NCBI GenBank assembly: GCA_011754535.1
Contig: JAAQVN010000001.1
Span: 4,402,001 to 4,466,000 of the forward strand
DNA length: 64,000 nt
Source: Enterobacter asburiae
Lineage (GTDB): Bacteria; Pseudomonadota; Gammaproteobacteria; Enterobacterales; Enterobacteriaceae
Direction: 5' to 3'
The translations under genes were made by a program, and so were the position numbers. Shown piece after piece: positions 20,642 through 30,415 of the stretch. The notes beneath the pieces are model-generated. The model searched no databases, was not told the origin of the DNA, and worked only from the letters and a program-made list of their open reading frames with translations. Numbering within the stretch: the stretch's first letter is position 1; each line of letters starts with the position of its first letter.

Positions 20642-21226
20642 CTACTCAGATTCCCGCGCTTCGCTCACTACTTTGGCAAAGATAGCGCTCAGTGCGCTCA
20701 AATCGCCCATGGCGCCGCTTCGGTTCGCCGCTACCCACTGCTCGGGATCGATATCCCGCCAGCTCAGCGCGTAACCTGCATGGATAGCCAGCTGTTCAAA
20801 GAAGACGCGCTGCGCAATGCCATTACCACGGATAAAGGGATGCAGCATGTTGATTTCACAGTAGTAGTGACTCACTTTGTCAACAAACGCCGCTTTTTCC
20901 AGACCCACAAGATACTTTTCGCTTTCCAGCGCCGCCATCAGCTCATTACCCATCTTCTCGATGTACTCAAAATGGCAAAAGGGAATGTCACCCTTAAAAA
21001 TATCGTCGGTACGGAATTCGCCTGCCTGCCTCATCTCTCTGTGATACAGATGACGGTGAATAAGGCACAGATGCGGTAACCCGGGCGCTGAAGGCCCAAG
21101 CTCCAGCGTCTCAATGCCGGGCTCTGAAGGACCATTACCTTTTTCAAGGAGACAACTGGCCTGAAAATTGACGTTACGCTGCTGCTCCCAGAGACGGGAT
21201 TTTTGCTTGTCGGTGAGTTTTTTCAC
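20642..21226 (-). CDS. YhfG-Fic fusion: Fic-domain protein with antitoxin-like N terminus
   Basis: A 194-residue ORF whose first ~28 residues ([18 protein letters not shown]...) match the start of YhfG, the small antitoxin encoded next to fic in E. coli, and whose residues from about 41 on match the Fic core ([14 protein letters not shown] to the C terminus). The second half of YhfG and roughly the first 45 residues of Fic are missing, as if an in-frame deletion joined the genes. The YhfG inhibitory motif (S/T)xxxE(G/N) survives partly as Ser24...Glu28. The Fic motif is [12 protein letters not shown] at 129-140: His129 is kept but the arginine of the canonical GNGR is Ile137, and the WAG motif reads QAG. 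A GTG start with GGAGG ribosome site. AMPylation activity is doubtful. Confidence 0.75.
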   Translation of the reverse strand: MKKLTDKQKSRLWEQQRNVNFQASCLLEKGNGPSEPGIETLELGPSAPGLPHLCLIHRHLYHREMRQAGEFRTDDIFKGDIPFCHFEYIEKMGNELMAALESEKYLVGLEKAAFVDKVSHYYCEINMLHPFIRGNGIAQRVFFEQLAIHAGYALSWRDIDPEQWVAANRSGAMGDLSALSAIFAKVVSEARESE

Positions 21227-21300
21227 TTAACGCCTCCCTGAATAGTCCGTTTGCCACAAGTATAAGCAGCAAAACGCGCTTTCGCAGGGAGGGGACACAG

Positions 21301-21321
21301 CACGGGCGAGGATCGCCCGTG
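21301..21321. terminator. Hairpin downstream of ppiA
   Basis: CACGGGCGA and TCGCCCGTG form a perfect 9 bp stem with a 3 nt loop, ten bases after the ppiA stop on the minus strand. No strong T tract follows, so termination may be partial. Confidence 0.55.
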
Positions 21322-21331
21322 TCGAAGAGGC

Positions 21332-21913
<582 letters not shown>

Positions 21914-22044
21914 TTAACAAAGCGCAGTATAAAAAGCGAATGGCTTGATTCTAAAGAGCAGTATGAACGTAGACCAGCCTTTTACCTAATTTTACGAAAT
22001 TGAAACAATTATTACTGCGCAAACGATTGGTTAGACCGTCACTT

Positions 22045-22064
22045 AATGTGATTTAGATCACATT
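22045..22064. promoter_or_regulatory. Near-consensus CRP site between ppiA and tsgA
   Basis: AATGTGATTTAGATCACATT is an almost perfect palindrome with TGTGA-N6-TCACA, differing from the ideal CRP site in one central base. A CATAAT at 22079-22084 fits as a tsgA -10, placing the site at about -37 to -41, a class II-like position. Confidence 0.8.
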
Positions 22065-22141
22065 AAAACCTGCAATGACATAATCATTACCCTTAAAAGA
22101 TAGGAATGGATCACTTTAGCGACTAAAATCTGCCCGCTCTC

Positions 22142-22167
22142 AGCGCCCCTTCGGCGCTTTTCTTTTT
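22142..22167 (+). terminator. Terminator-like hairpin in the tsgA leader
   Basis: AGCGCC, a CCTTC loop and GGCGCT are followed by TTTCTTTTT, ending 15 bases before the tsgA ATG and oriented with tsgA. It has the form of an intrinsic terminator, so transcripts from the CRP-linked promoter could be attenuated here. Confidence 0.65.
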
Positions 22168-22182
22168 CTGAACAGGCCAGAC

Positions 22183-23367
22183 ATGACTAACAGCAATCGC
22201 ATCAAGCTCACATGGATCAGCTTTTTCTCCTACGCCCTTACCGGCGCGTTGGTGATCGTCACCGGGATGGTGATGGGAAATATCGCAGACTACTTCCAGC
22301 TGCCCGTTTCCAGCATGAGTAATACCTTCACCTTCCTCAACGCGGGGATCCTGATCTCTATCTTCCTGAATGCCTGGTTGATGGAAATTGTCCCACTGAA
22401 AACACAGCTGCGCTTTGGCTTTGTGCTGATGGTCGCCGCCGTGGCGGGCCTGATGCTGAGCCACAGCATTGCACTGTTCTCCGCCGCCATGTTCGTGCTT
22501 GGTCTGGTTAGCGGGATCACCATGTCGATCGGTACGTTCCTGATTACCCATATGTATGAAGGCCGTCAGCGCGGCGCGCGCCTGCTGTTTACCGACTCCT
22601 TCTTCAGCATGGCCGGAATGATTTTCCCGATGGTCGCCGCCGTTCTGCTGGCGCGCAGCATTGAGTGGTACTGGGTATACGCCTGCATCGGCCTCGTCTA
22701 CGTGGCGATCTTTATCCTGACCTTCGGCTGTGAGTTCCCGGTGCTGGGCAAGAAAGCGCAAACTACTGCAGAGCCCGTCGCGAAAGAGAAATGGGGCATC
22801 GGCGTGCTGTTCCTCTCCATCGCCGCCCTGTGCTACATCCTGGGCCAGCTGGGCTTTATCTCCTGGGTACCGGAATACGCCAAAGGCCTGGGCATGAGCC
22901 TGAACGATGCGGGTAAACTGGTGAGCGATTTCTGGATGTCTTACATGTTCGGCATGTGGGCGTTTAGCTTCATCCTGCGCTTCTTCGACCTGCAGCGCAT
23001 TCTGACCGTGCTCGCAGGCCTGGCGACCGTGCTGATGTACCTGTTCATCAACGGTTCACCGGAGCATATGCCGTGGTTCATTCTGACCCTGGGCTTCTTC
23101 TCCAGCGCGATTTACACCTCGATCATCACCCTGGGCTCCCTGCAGACCAAAGTGGCCTCGCCGAAGCTGGTCAACTTCGTGCTGACCTGCGGCACCATCG
23201 GCACCATGCTCACCTTCGTGGTGACGGGCCCGATCGTTGCCCACAGCGGCCCGCTGGCGGCGCTGCACACCGCTAACGGTCTGTATGCCGTGGTGTTCAT
23301 CATGTGCTTCGTTCTGGGCTTTGTGACCCGCCACCGCCAGCACAACGCGACAGCGGCGTCTCACTAA
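22183..23367 (+). CDS. tsgA: Major facilitator superfamily transporter TsgA
   Basis: A 394-residue inner-membrane protein with about twelve hydrophobic segments, MFS family. In Salmonella and E. coli tsgA is linked to tellurite or selenite resistance phenotypes but the substrate is not known. The polar loop near residues 190-210 ([17 protein letters not shown]) separates the two six-helix halves. The stop is three bases from the convergent codA stop. The upstream region has a CRP site and a terminator-like hairpin. Confidence 0.9.
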   Translation: MTNSNRIKLTWISFFSYALTGALVIVTGMVMGNIADYFQLPVSSMSNTFTFLNAGILISIFLNAWLMEIVPLKTQLRFGFVLMVAAVAGLMLSHSIALFSAAMFVLGLVSGITMSIGTFLITHMYEGRQRGARLLFTDSFFSMAGMIFPMVAAVLLARSIEWYWVYACIGLVYVAIFILTFGCEFPVLGKKAQTTAEPVAKEKWGIGVLFLSIAALCYILGQLGFISWVPEYAKGLGMSLNDAGKLVSDFWMSYMFGMWAFSFILRFFDLQRILTVLAGLATVLMYLFINGSPEHMPWFILTLGFFSSAIYTSIITLGSLQTKVASPKLVNFVLTCGTIGTMLTFVVTGPIVAHSGPLAALHTANGLYAVVFIMCFVLGFVTRHRQHNATAASH

Positions 23368-23370
23368 TCC

Positions 23371-24687
23371 CTACGCCCCTTTGCGCTCGGCAGAGGGGCT
23401 GTTTCTGGCAAAGCTCACCTCTTCTCCCCCGATATCCATCTGGATCCACGTCTGCGCCAGCTGCGTGGTAGCAATCACCCTCCCCTGACGGATTGACCAG
23501 CGCACCGGCACCTGGCAGCGCACTGCTTCAAACCCGCTCTCCGCAGGCAGAATAATCAGGTTCGCCGGATTTCCCGTCTCAATACCGTAGTCGCTCAGGC
23601 CAAAAGTACGGGCGCTGTTATGGGTGATCAGATTAAGGCCGCTGTCGATCTGCGGATAGCCCATCATCTGGCACACGTGCAGCCCCATGTGCAGCACCTG
23701 CAACATGTTGCCGGTGCCGAGCGGGTACCACGGGTCGAAGACGTCGTCATGGCCGAAGCAGACGTTGATGCCTGCCTCCTGCAGCTCTTTCACCCGGGTG
23801 ATGCCGCGGCGCTTCGGATAATCGTCAAAACGCCCCTGCAGGTGGATATTCACCAGCGGGTTAGCCACGAAGTTAATCCCCGACATCTTCAGCAGGCGGA
23901 AAAGCCGCGAAGTGTAAGCGCCGTTGTAAGCGTGCATGGCGGTGGTGTGGCTGGCGGTCACCCGCGGGCCGATGCCGGCCTCATAGGCCAGCGCTGCCAC
24001 CGTCTCGACAAAACGCGACTGTTCGTCGTCAATTTCATCGCAGTGGATATCCAGCGGGCGGTCATATTTCTTCGCCAGATCGAAAGCGATATGCAGCGAC
24101 TGCACGCCATACTCGCGGGTGAACTCGAAATGTGGGATCGCCCCCACCACGTCAGCCCCCAGTTTTAGCGCCTCTTCCAGCAACACCGCGCCGTTCGGGT
24201 AAGAGAGAATACCTTCCTGCGGGAACGCGACGATTTGCAGCGTCACCCACGGGGCAACCTCCTGCTTCACCTCCAGCATCGCCTTCAGGGCGGTGAGCGT
24301 CGGGTCGGAAACATCAACGTGGGTACGCACAAACTGAATGCCGTTGGCAATTTGCCACTTCAGCGTTTTCCAGGCACGCGCTTTCACATCTTCATGGCTG
24401 AGCAACGCTTTGCGCTCGGCCCAACGCTCAATGCCCTCAAACAGCGTGCCGGACTGGTTCCAGTTCGGCTCGCCCGCCGTCTGGGTGGTATCAAGATGGA
24501 TATGCGGCTCAATAAACGGCGGAATAGCCAGACCACCCCGCGCATTTAACACTTCATAACTCTCGGCGTGAGTGTCGTCCATTGGGGTGATGTCACCAAA
24601 TCGGCCGTTCTCAATGGCAAGCTGCCACAGTCCTTCCCGGCCGGGTAAGCGAACATTCTGAACAAGCCAAAGCGGTGTTGTAGACAT
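23371..24687 (-). CDS. codA: Cytosine deaminase CodA
   Basis: A 438-residue amidohydrolase that converts cytosine to uracil and ammonia for pyrimidine salvage. Metal ligands are visible as His62 and His64 in EPHIHLD, a histidine in [10 protein letters not shown] and the aspartate in GHDDVFDPW; the residues around them match E. coli CodA closely. No cytosine permease gene (codB) lies beside it, unlike the E. coli codBA operon at another locus. In E. coli tsgA and nirB are adjacent, so this gene is an extra insertion at that junction. The C-terminal 20 residues differ from E. coli. Confidence 0.92.
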   Translation of the reverse strand: MSTTPLWLVQNVRLPGREGLWQLAIENGRFGDITPMDDTHAESYEVLNARGGLAIPPFIEPHIHLDTTQTAGEPNWNQSGTLFEGIERWAERKALLSHEDVKARAWKTLKWQIANGIQFVRTHVDVSDPTLTALKAMLEVKQEVAPWVTLQIVAFPQEGILSYPNGAVLLEEALKLGADVVGAIPHFEFTREYGVQSLHIAFDLAKKYDRPLDIHCDEIDDEQSRFVETVAALAYEAGIGPRVTASHTTAMHAYNGAYTSRLFRLLKMSGINFVANPLVNIHLQGRFDDYPKRRGITRVKELQEAGINVCFGHDDVFDPWYPLGTGNMLQVLHMGLHVCQMMGYPQIDSGLNLITHNSARTFGLSDYGIETGNPANLIILPAESGFEAVRCQVPVRWSIRQGRVIATTQLAQTWIQMDIGGEEVSFARNSPSAERKGA

Positions 24688-24825
24688 TTCATATCCCCTG
24701 ATAAACGCATCGTTGTTTACGCGTATTTTTGTTTAAAAATCCGCCATTGTTTTGTACACAAAATCGACGACATCGAAAAGCCTGCGATTTCCATAACTTA
24801 TAAAAATCCTGACAAATCAGCCGCA

Positions 24826-24868
24826 TACCCCCTAAGGAGTAGGCGAAGACGTATTTGATTTACATCAA
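24826..24868 (+). promoter_or_regulatory. NarL/NarP and FNR sites of the nirB promoter
   Basis: TACCCCCTAAGGAGTA at 24826-24841 is a 7-2-7 inverted heptamer pair typical of NarL/NarP. TTGATTTACATCAA at 24855-24868 is a perfect FNR site. Their centres are 28 bp apart, the same as the -69.5 and -41.5 arrangement known for E. coli nirB, so anaerobic, nitrate- and nitrite-dependent activation is expected. Confidence 0.92.
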
Positions 24869-24926
24869 TAAGCGCCCCTGCTGAATCGTTAAGGTAGGCA
24901 GTAATAGAAAAGAAATCGAGGCAAAA

Positions 24927-27470
24927 ATGAGCAAAGTCAGACTCGCTATCATCGGTAACGGCATGGTCGGCCACCGCTTTATTGAGGATCTTCTTGATAA
25001 AGCCGATGCTGAGCAGTTCGATATTACCGTGTTCTGTGAAGAACCCCGCAAGGCGTACGACCGTGTGCACCTGTCTTCCTACTTCTCCCATCATACCGCC
25101 GAAGAGCTCTCTCTGGTGCGCGAAGGATTCTACGAGAAGCATGGCGTAAAAGTGCTGGTGGGCGAACGCGCCATCACCATTAACCGTCAGGAAAAAGTGA
25201 TCCACTCCAGCGCCGGGCGTACGGTTTTTTACGACAAGCTGATCATGGCGACGGGCTCGTATCCGTGGATCCCACCCATTAAAGGCTCGGAGACTCAGGA
25301 TTGCTTCGTTTATCGCACGATTGAGGACCTCAACGCCATCGAATCCTGCGCGCGCCGAAGCAAACGCGGCGCGGTGGTCGGCGGCGGCCTGCTGGGTCTG
25401 GAAGCGGCTGGCGCGCTCAAAAACCTCGGGGTTGAAACCCACGTTATCGAATTTGCGCCAATGCTGATGGCCGAACAGCTGGACCACATGGGTGGCGACC
25501 AGCTTAAGCGTAAAATTGAAAGCATGGGCGTGAAGGTTCACACCAGCAAGAACACCAAAGAGATCGTGCAGGAAGGCACAGAGGCGCGTAAAACCATGCG
25601 CTTTGCCGACGGCAGCGAGCTGGAAGTGGACTTCATCGTCTTCTCCACCGGGATCCGCCCGCGCGACAAGCTGGCAACCCAGTGCGGTCTGGCGGTAGCG
25701 CAGCGCGGCGGGATCATGATTAACGACGCCTGCCAGACTTCCGACCCGGATATCTACGCCATCGGCGAATGCGCCAGCTGGAACAACCGCGTATACGGTC
25801 TGGTCGCGCCAGGGTACAAAATGGCCCAGGTCGCCGTGGATCATATCCTCGGCAGCGAAAACGCCTTTACCGGCGCAGACATGAGCGCCAAGCTGAAGCT
25901 GCTGGGCGTCGACGTGGGCGGTATCGGCGATGCGCACGGCCGCACCCCGAACTCCCGCAGCTACGTTTACCTCGACGAAAGCAAAGAGGTCTACAAGCGT
26001 CTCATCGTCAGCCAGGACAACAAAACCCTGCTCGGCGCGGTGCTGGTGGGCGATACCAGCGACTTCGGTAACCTGCTCCAGTTGGTGCTGAACGCCATTG
26101 AGCTGCCGGAAAACCCGGACGCGCTGATCCTCCCGGCTCACGCCTCCAGCGGCAAGCCGTCTATCGGCGTGGATAAACTGCCGGACAGCGCGCAGATTTG
26201 CTCCTGCTTCGACGTTACTAAAGGCATGCTGATCTCCGCCATCAACAAAGGCTGCCACACCGTTGCGGCGCTGAAAGCCGAAACCAAAGCCGGTACCGGC
26301 TGCGGCGGCTGTATTCCGCTGGTGACTCAGGTACTGAACGCCGAGCTGGCGAAACAGGGCATCGAAGTGAACAACAACCTGTGCGAGCACTTCGCGTATT
26401 CTCGCCAGGAGCTGTACCACCTGATCCGCGTGGAGGGCATTAAGTCCTTCGACGAACTGCTGGCGAAGCACGGCCAGGGCTACGGCTGTGAAGTGTGTAA
26501 ACCGACCGTCGGCTCGCTGCTGGCGTCCTGCTGGAACGAGTACGTGCTCAAACCAGAACACACGCCGCTGCAGGACACCAACGATAACTTCCTGGCGAAC
26601 ATCCAGAAAGACGGTACCTATTCCGTCATTCCGCGTTCCGCCGGTGGCGAAATCACCCCGGAAGGTCTGGTCGCCGTGGGCCGTATCGCCCGTGAATTTA
26701 ATCTGTACACCAAAATCACCGGCTCCCAGCGTATCGGCCTGTTTGGCGCGCAGAAGGATGATCTGCCGGAAATCTGGCGTCAGTTGATAGAAGCAGGCTT
26801 CGAAACCGGCCACGCGTATGCCAAAGCGCTGCGAATGGCGAAAACCTGCGTGGGCAGCACCTGGTGCCGCTACGGCGTCGGCGACAGCGTGGGCTTCGGC
26901 GTTGAGCTGGAAAACCGCTACAAAGGCATCCGTACCCCGCACAAAATGAAGTTCGGCGTCTCCGGCTGTACCCGCGAATGTGCGGAAGCGCAGGGTAAAG
27001 ACGTGGGGATCATCGCCACCGAGAAAGGCTGGAACCTGTACGTGTGCGGCAACGGCGGGATGAAACCACGCCACGCGGACCTGCTGGCGGCGGATCTCGA
27101 TCGCGATACGCTGATCCAGTATCTCGACCGCTTTATGATGTTCTACATTCGTACCGCCGATAAGCTGACCCGTACCGCTTCCTGGCTGGATAACCTGGAA
27201 GGCGGTATCGACTACCTTAAGTCCGTCATCATCGACGACAAGCTGGGCCTGAACGAACAGCTGGAAGCCGAGATGGCTCGCCTGCGCGAGGCGGTGATCT
27301 GCGAGTGGACCGAAACCGTCAACACCCCGGCGGCGCAGACGCGCTTCAAACACTTTATCAACAGCACCCAGCGCGACCCGAACGTACAGGTTGTACCGGA
27401 GCGTGAACAGCATCGTCCGGCGACACCGTATGAACGTATTCCGGTGACGCTGGTGGAGGAAAACGCATGA
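24927..27470 (+). CDS. nirB: NADH-dependent nitrite reductase large subunit NirB
   Basis: An 847-residue cytoplasmic siroheme enzyme reducing nitrite to ammonia with NADH. Domains in order: an FAD/NAD part with GNGMVG near residue 11 and a second Rossmann motif GGGLLGLEAAG; a BFD-like [2Fe-2S] region with CSCFDV and CGGC; then ferredoxin-nitrite reductase repeats with the siroheme/4Fe-4S cysteines in SGCTRECAE and VCGNGG. The nirD start overlaps its stop by four bases. Promoter elements for FNR and NarL/P lie upstream. Confidence 0.97.
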   Translation: MSKVRLAIIGNGMVGHRFIEDLLDKADAEQFDITVFCEEPRKAYDRVHLSSYFSHHTAEELSLVREGFYEKHGVKVLVGERAITINRQEKVIHSSAGRTVFYDKLIMATGSYPWIPPIKGSETQDCFVYRTIEDLNAIESCARRSKRGAVVGGGLLGLEAAGALKNLGVETHVIEFAPMLMAEQLDHMGGDQLKRKIESMGVKVHTSKNTKEIVQEGTEARKTMRFADGSELEVDFIVFSTGIRPRDKLATQCGLAVAQRGGIMINDACQTSDPDIYAIGECASWNNRVYGLVAPGYKMAQVAVDHILGSENAFTGADMSAKLKLLGVDVGGIGDAHGRTPNSRSYVYLDESKEVYKRLIVSQDNKTLLGAVLVGDTSDFGNLLQLVLNAIELPENPDALILPAHASSGKPSIGVDKLPDSAQICSCFDVTKGMLISAINKGCHTVAALKAETKAGTGCGGCIPLVTQVLNAELAKQGIEVNNNLCEHFAYSRQELYHLIRVEGIKSFDELLAKHGQGYGCEVCKPTVGSLLASCWNEYVLKPEHTPLQDTNDNFLANIQKDGTYSVIPRSAGGEITPEGLVAVGRIAREFNLYTKITGSQRIGLFGAQKDDLPEIWRQLIEAGFETGHAYAKALRMAKTCVGSTWCRYGVGDSVGFGVELENRYKGIRTPHKMKFGVSGCTRECAEAQGKDVGIIATEKGWNLYVCGNGGMKPRHADLLAADLDRDTLIQYLDRFMMFYIRTADKLTRTASWLDNLEGGIDYLKSVIIDDKLGLNEQLEAEMARLREAVICEWTETVNTPAAQTRFKHFINSTQRDPNVQVVPEREQHRPATPYERIPVTLVEENA

Positions 27471-27793
27471 GCCAATGGGTAAACATCTGCGAGATTAACG
27501 ACATTCTGCCCGCCACCGGCGTGTGTGCGCTGCTGGGCAACGAGCAGGTCGCCATTTTCCGCCCTCGCCACGATGAACAGGTCTTTGCCATTAGCAATAT
27601 CGACCCGTTCTTCGAGGCCAGCGTGCTCTCACGTGGACTGATTGCTGAACATCAGGGTGAGCTGTGGGTCGCCAGCCCGCTGAAAAAGCAGCGTTTCCGC
27701 TTAAGCGACGGTTACTGCATGGAAGATGCAAGCTTCTCCGTGAAGCACTACGACGTCCGCGTTAAGGACGGCAAGGTGCAGCTCAAGGCGTAA
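27467..27793 (+). CDS. nirD: Nitrite reductase small subunit NirD
   Basis: A 108-residue Rieske-fold subunit of the NADH nitrite reductase. As usual for NirD, the histidine and cysteine ligands of a true Rieske cluster are not present, so it probably binds no iron-sulfur centre. It is translationally coupled to nirB. The nitrite channel gene nirC, which follows nirD in E. coli, is absent; cysG begins 135 bp later. Confidence 0.95.
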   Translation: MSQWVNICEINDILPATGVCALLGNEQVAIFRPRHDEQVFAISNIDPFFEASVLSRGLIAEHQGELWVASPLKKQRFRLSDGYCMEDASFSVKHYDVRVKDGKVQLKA

Positions 27794-27821
27794 CCCTCCA
27801 CCTTTTCAATAGGAAAGGCTT

Positions 27822-27879
27822 ATGACCCCTTATGGGTAACGGCAGGAAAAACCGTATGTTCTGTACGATTCCTGCTGTT
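27822..27879 (+). other. Five-codon ORF and hairpin between nirD and cysG
   Basis: A minimal ORF ATG ACC CCT TAT GGG TAA (27822-27839) has an AGGAAAGG ribosome site. Its stop codon enters the left arm of a hairpin, AACGGCAGGAA (27838-27848) with TTCCTGCTGTT (27869-27879), 10 of 11 pairs, with an inner CGTA/TACG. No T tract follows. This occupies the place of nirC; it could be a leader-type element or debris of the deletion. Confidence 0.45.
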
Positions 27880-27928
27880 ATCCTGACGTCAATTCTTACC
27901 CCCTCCTTGAATGCTGTGAGGTAACGTC

Positions 27929-29302
27929 GTGGACCACCTGCCGATTTTCTGTCAATTACGCCATCGCGACTGCCTGCTTGTGGGCGGCGGCGATGTGGCT
28001 GAACGCAAAGCGCGCCTGCTGCTGGAAGCCGGAGCCCGACTGACCGTCAATGCCCTTACTTTCGCCCCGCAGTTTGACGTCTGGGCTCAGGAAGGGATGC
28101 TCACGCTGGTGCAGGGAGAGTTTGATGAGTCCCTGCTGGATACCTGCTGGCTGACCATTGCCGCGACAGATGACGATGAAGTGAACCAGCGCGTCAGCGA
28201 CGCCTGCGAAGCGCGCCGTATCTTCTGCAACGTGGTGGATGCGCCGAAAGAGGCCAGCTTTATCATGCCGTCGATTATCGACCGTTCACCGCTGATGATT
28301 GCGGTGTCGTCCGGTGGACGCTCGCCCGTTCTCGCCCGCCTGCTGCGGGAAAAGCTGGAAGCTATTTTGCCGCAGCACCTTGGTCAGATAGCCCATTACG
28401 CCGGGCAGCTTCGCTCCCGCGTGAAGCAAACCTTCTCGACCGTTGGCGAGCGCCGTCGCTTCTGGGAAAAATTCTTTGTGAACGACAGGCTGGCGCAGTC
28501 GCTGGCCAATCAGGATGCGAAAGCGGTGGAAGAGACGACCGAGCAGCTGCTGAGCGAGCCGCTGGATCACCGTGGTGAAGTGGTGCTGGTCGGGGCTGGT
28601 CCGGGCGATGCGGGCCTGCTGACGCTGAAAGGGCTTCAGCAGATCCAGCAGGCGGATATCGTGGTTTATGACCGCCTTGTCTCCGATGACATCATGAACC
28701 TGGTGCGTCGCGACGCCGACCGCGTCTTCGTCGGCAAGCGCGCAGGCTACCACTGCGTGCCGCAGGAGGAGATTAACCAGATCCTGCTGCGCGAAGCGCA
28801 GAAAGGTAAGCGCGTGGTGCGCCTGAAGGGCGGCGATCCGTTTATCTTTGGTCGCGGCGGCGAGGAGCTGGAAACCCTGTGCAATGCCGGCATTCCATTC
28901 TCCGTGGTGCCGGGCATAACGGCAGCGTCCGGGTGTTCAGCCTACTCTGGCATTCCGCTCACCCATCGTGATTACGCCCAGAGCGTGCGTCTGGTGACGG
29001 GCCACCTCAAAACCGGCTGCGAGCTGGACTGGCATAATCTGGCCGCTGAAAAGCAGACGCTGGTGTTCTACATGGGGCTAAACCAGGCCGCCACCATTCA
29101 GGCGAAACTGCTGGAACACGGCATGGAGGCGGATATGCCCGTTGCGCTGGTGGAAAACGGTACGTCAATCAAGCAGCGCGTGGTGAATGGCGCACTGACG
29201 CAGCTCGGTGAACTGGCGCAGCAGGTCGAAAGCCCGGCACTGATTGTGGTGGGTCGCGTGGTTGAACTGCGCGATAAGCTGAACTGGTTCTCGAATCTCT
29301 AA
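27929..29302 (+). CDS. cysG: Siroheme synthase CysG
   Basis: A 457-residue trifunctional enzyme making siroheme, the cofactor of NirB and sulfite reductase. The N-terminal part (residues 1-200) carries the dehydrogenase/ferrochelatase with [13 protein letters not shown] and SSGGRSP around Ser128. The C-terminal part is the SAM-dependent uroporphyrinogen III methyltransferase with [17 protein letters not shown] and [13 protein letters not shown]. The start is GTG at 27929. Its place after nirBD supplies cofactor where it is needed. Confidence 0.96.
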   Translation: MDHLPIFCQLRHRDCLLVGGGDVAERKARLLLEAGARLTVNALTFAPQFDVWAQEGMLTLVQGEFDESLLDTCWLTIAATDDDEVNQRVSDACEARRIFCNVVDAPKEASFIMPSIIDRSPLMIAVSSGGRSPVLARLLREKLEAILPQHLGQIAHYAGQLRSRVKQTFSTVGERRRFWEKFFVNDRLAQSLANQDAKAVEETTEQLLSEPLDHRGEVVLVGAGPGDAGLLTLKGLQQIQQADIVVYDRLVSDDIMNLVRRDADRVFVGKRAGYHCVPQEEINQILLREAQKGKRVVRLKGGDPFIFGRGGEELETLCNAGIPFSVVPGITAASGCSAYSGIPLTHRDYAQSVRLVTGHLKTGCELDWHNLAAEKQTLVFYMGLNQAATIQAKLLEHGMEADMPVALVENGTSIKQRVVNGALTQLGELAQQVESPALIVVGRVVELRDKLNWFSNL

Positions 29303-29330
29303 CGCAGAGATCGGAAGCAAGATGGTATTT

Positions 29331-29401
29331 GTCGGGTGGCGTCTCCGCCTTACCCGACCTACACGATCCCGTAGGCCGGGTAAGCGTTAGCGCCACCCGG
29401 C
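29331..29401. repeat. BIME: two inverted REP elements between cysG and trpS
   Basis: GTCGGGTGGC...CCTTACCCGACCTAC at 29331-29362 and the inverted copy GTAGGCCGGGTAAGC...GCCACCCGGC at 29371-29401 form a pair around an 8 bp centre. They separate the convergent cysG and trpS. Confidence 0.85.
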
Positions 29402-29410
29402 AAAGCAGGC

Positions 29411-30415
29411 TTAAGGTTTGCCCACAAACCCAATCGCTTGATACACCGCTTTCAGGGTTTCGGACGCGCGCGCGCTGGCTTTTTCCGCGCCGTCTTTCAT
29501 CACCTTCTGCAGGAAAGCTTCGTCGTTGCGGTAGCGGTGATAACGCTCCTGCAGCTCGGTCAACATGCCGGAAACGGCTTCTGCCACTTCACCTTTCAGG
29601 TGGCCATACATCTTGCCTTCGAAGTGCTGTTCCAGCTCAGGAATGCTCTGCCCGGTCACGCCGGAGAGGATATCCAGGAGGTTGGAGACGCCCGCTTTGT
29701 TCTGCACGTCGTAGCGCACTACTGGCGGCTCGTCGGAATCGGTGACTGCGCGCTTGAGCTTTTTGACGACCGATTTCGGATCTTCCAGCAGGCCGATAAC
29801 GTTGTTGCGGTTATCGTCAGACTTGGACATCTTCTTGGTCGGCTCCAGCAGCGACATGACGCGCGCGCCGGATTTCGGAATAAACGGCTCTGGCACTTTA
29901 AACACGTCGCCATAAAGCGCGTTAAAGCGCTGGGCGATATCGCGGCTCAGCTCCAGGTGCTGCTTCTGGTCTTCACCCACCGGCACCTGGTTGGTCTGAT
30001 ACAGCAGGATGTCAGCCGCCATCAGCACCGGATAGTCGAACAGGCCGGCGTTAATGTTTTCAGAGTAGCGCGCGGATTTATCCTTGAACTGAGTCATACG
30101 GCTCAGCTCGCCGAAATAGGTGTAGCAGTTAAGCGCCCAGCCCAGCTGTGCGTGCTCCGGCACGTGAGACTGAACGAAAATGGTGCTCTTCTCTGGGTCG
30201 ATACCGCAGGCCAGGTACAGCGCCAGGGTGTCCAGGGTGGCTTTGCGCAGCTTCTCAGGATCCTGACGGGCGGTAATCGCATGGAGATCGACGATGCAGT
30301 AAATGCAATGGTAGTCATCCTGCATGCTGACCCACTGACGTAACGCACCCATGTAGTTACCAATGGTCAATTCACCTGAAGGCTGTGCGCCACTAAAAAC
30401 GATGGGCTTAGTCAT
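29411..30415 (-). CDS. trpS: Tryptophanyl-tRNA synthetase TrpS
   Basis: A 334-residue class I aminoacyl-tRNA synthetase. The HIGH-type motif appears as TIGN in [17 protein letters not shown] near residue 18, and the KMSKS loop is KKMSKSDDN near residue 195. The start overlaps the gph stop by eight bases. It ends the damX-dam-rpe-gph-trpS run, the same order as in E. coli. In E. coli many frl/yhf genes lie between cysG and trpS; here only a BIME does. Confidence 0.97.
   Translation of the reverse strand: MTKPIVFSGAQPSGELTIGNYMGALRQWVSMQDDYHCIYCIVDLHAITARQDPEKLRKATLDTLALYLACGIDPEKSTIFVQSHVPEHAQLGWALNCYTYFGELSRMTQFKDKSARYSENINAGLFDYPVLMAADILLYQTNQVPVGEDQKQHLELSRDIAQRFNALYGDVFKVPEPFIPKSGARVMSLLEPTKKMSKSDDNRNNVIGLLEDPKSVVKKLKRAVTDSDEPPVVRYDVQNKAGVSNLLDILSGVTGQSIPELEQHFEGKMYGHLKGEVAEAVSGMLTELQERYHRYRNDEAFLQKVMKDGAEKASARASETLKAVYQAIGFVGKP

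Noticed and set aside
23375..23406. GCCCCT/AGGGGC inverted repeat as a tsgA terminator
   Set aside because: It lies inside the codA coding end, the loop is 13 nt and only a weak T-rich stretch follows; not strong enough to list.
24798..27413. An 871-codon open frame on the minus strand opposite nirB
   Set aside because: It is antisense to the well-identified nirB, has no recognisable domain, and such long frames arise opposite GC-biased coding sequence.
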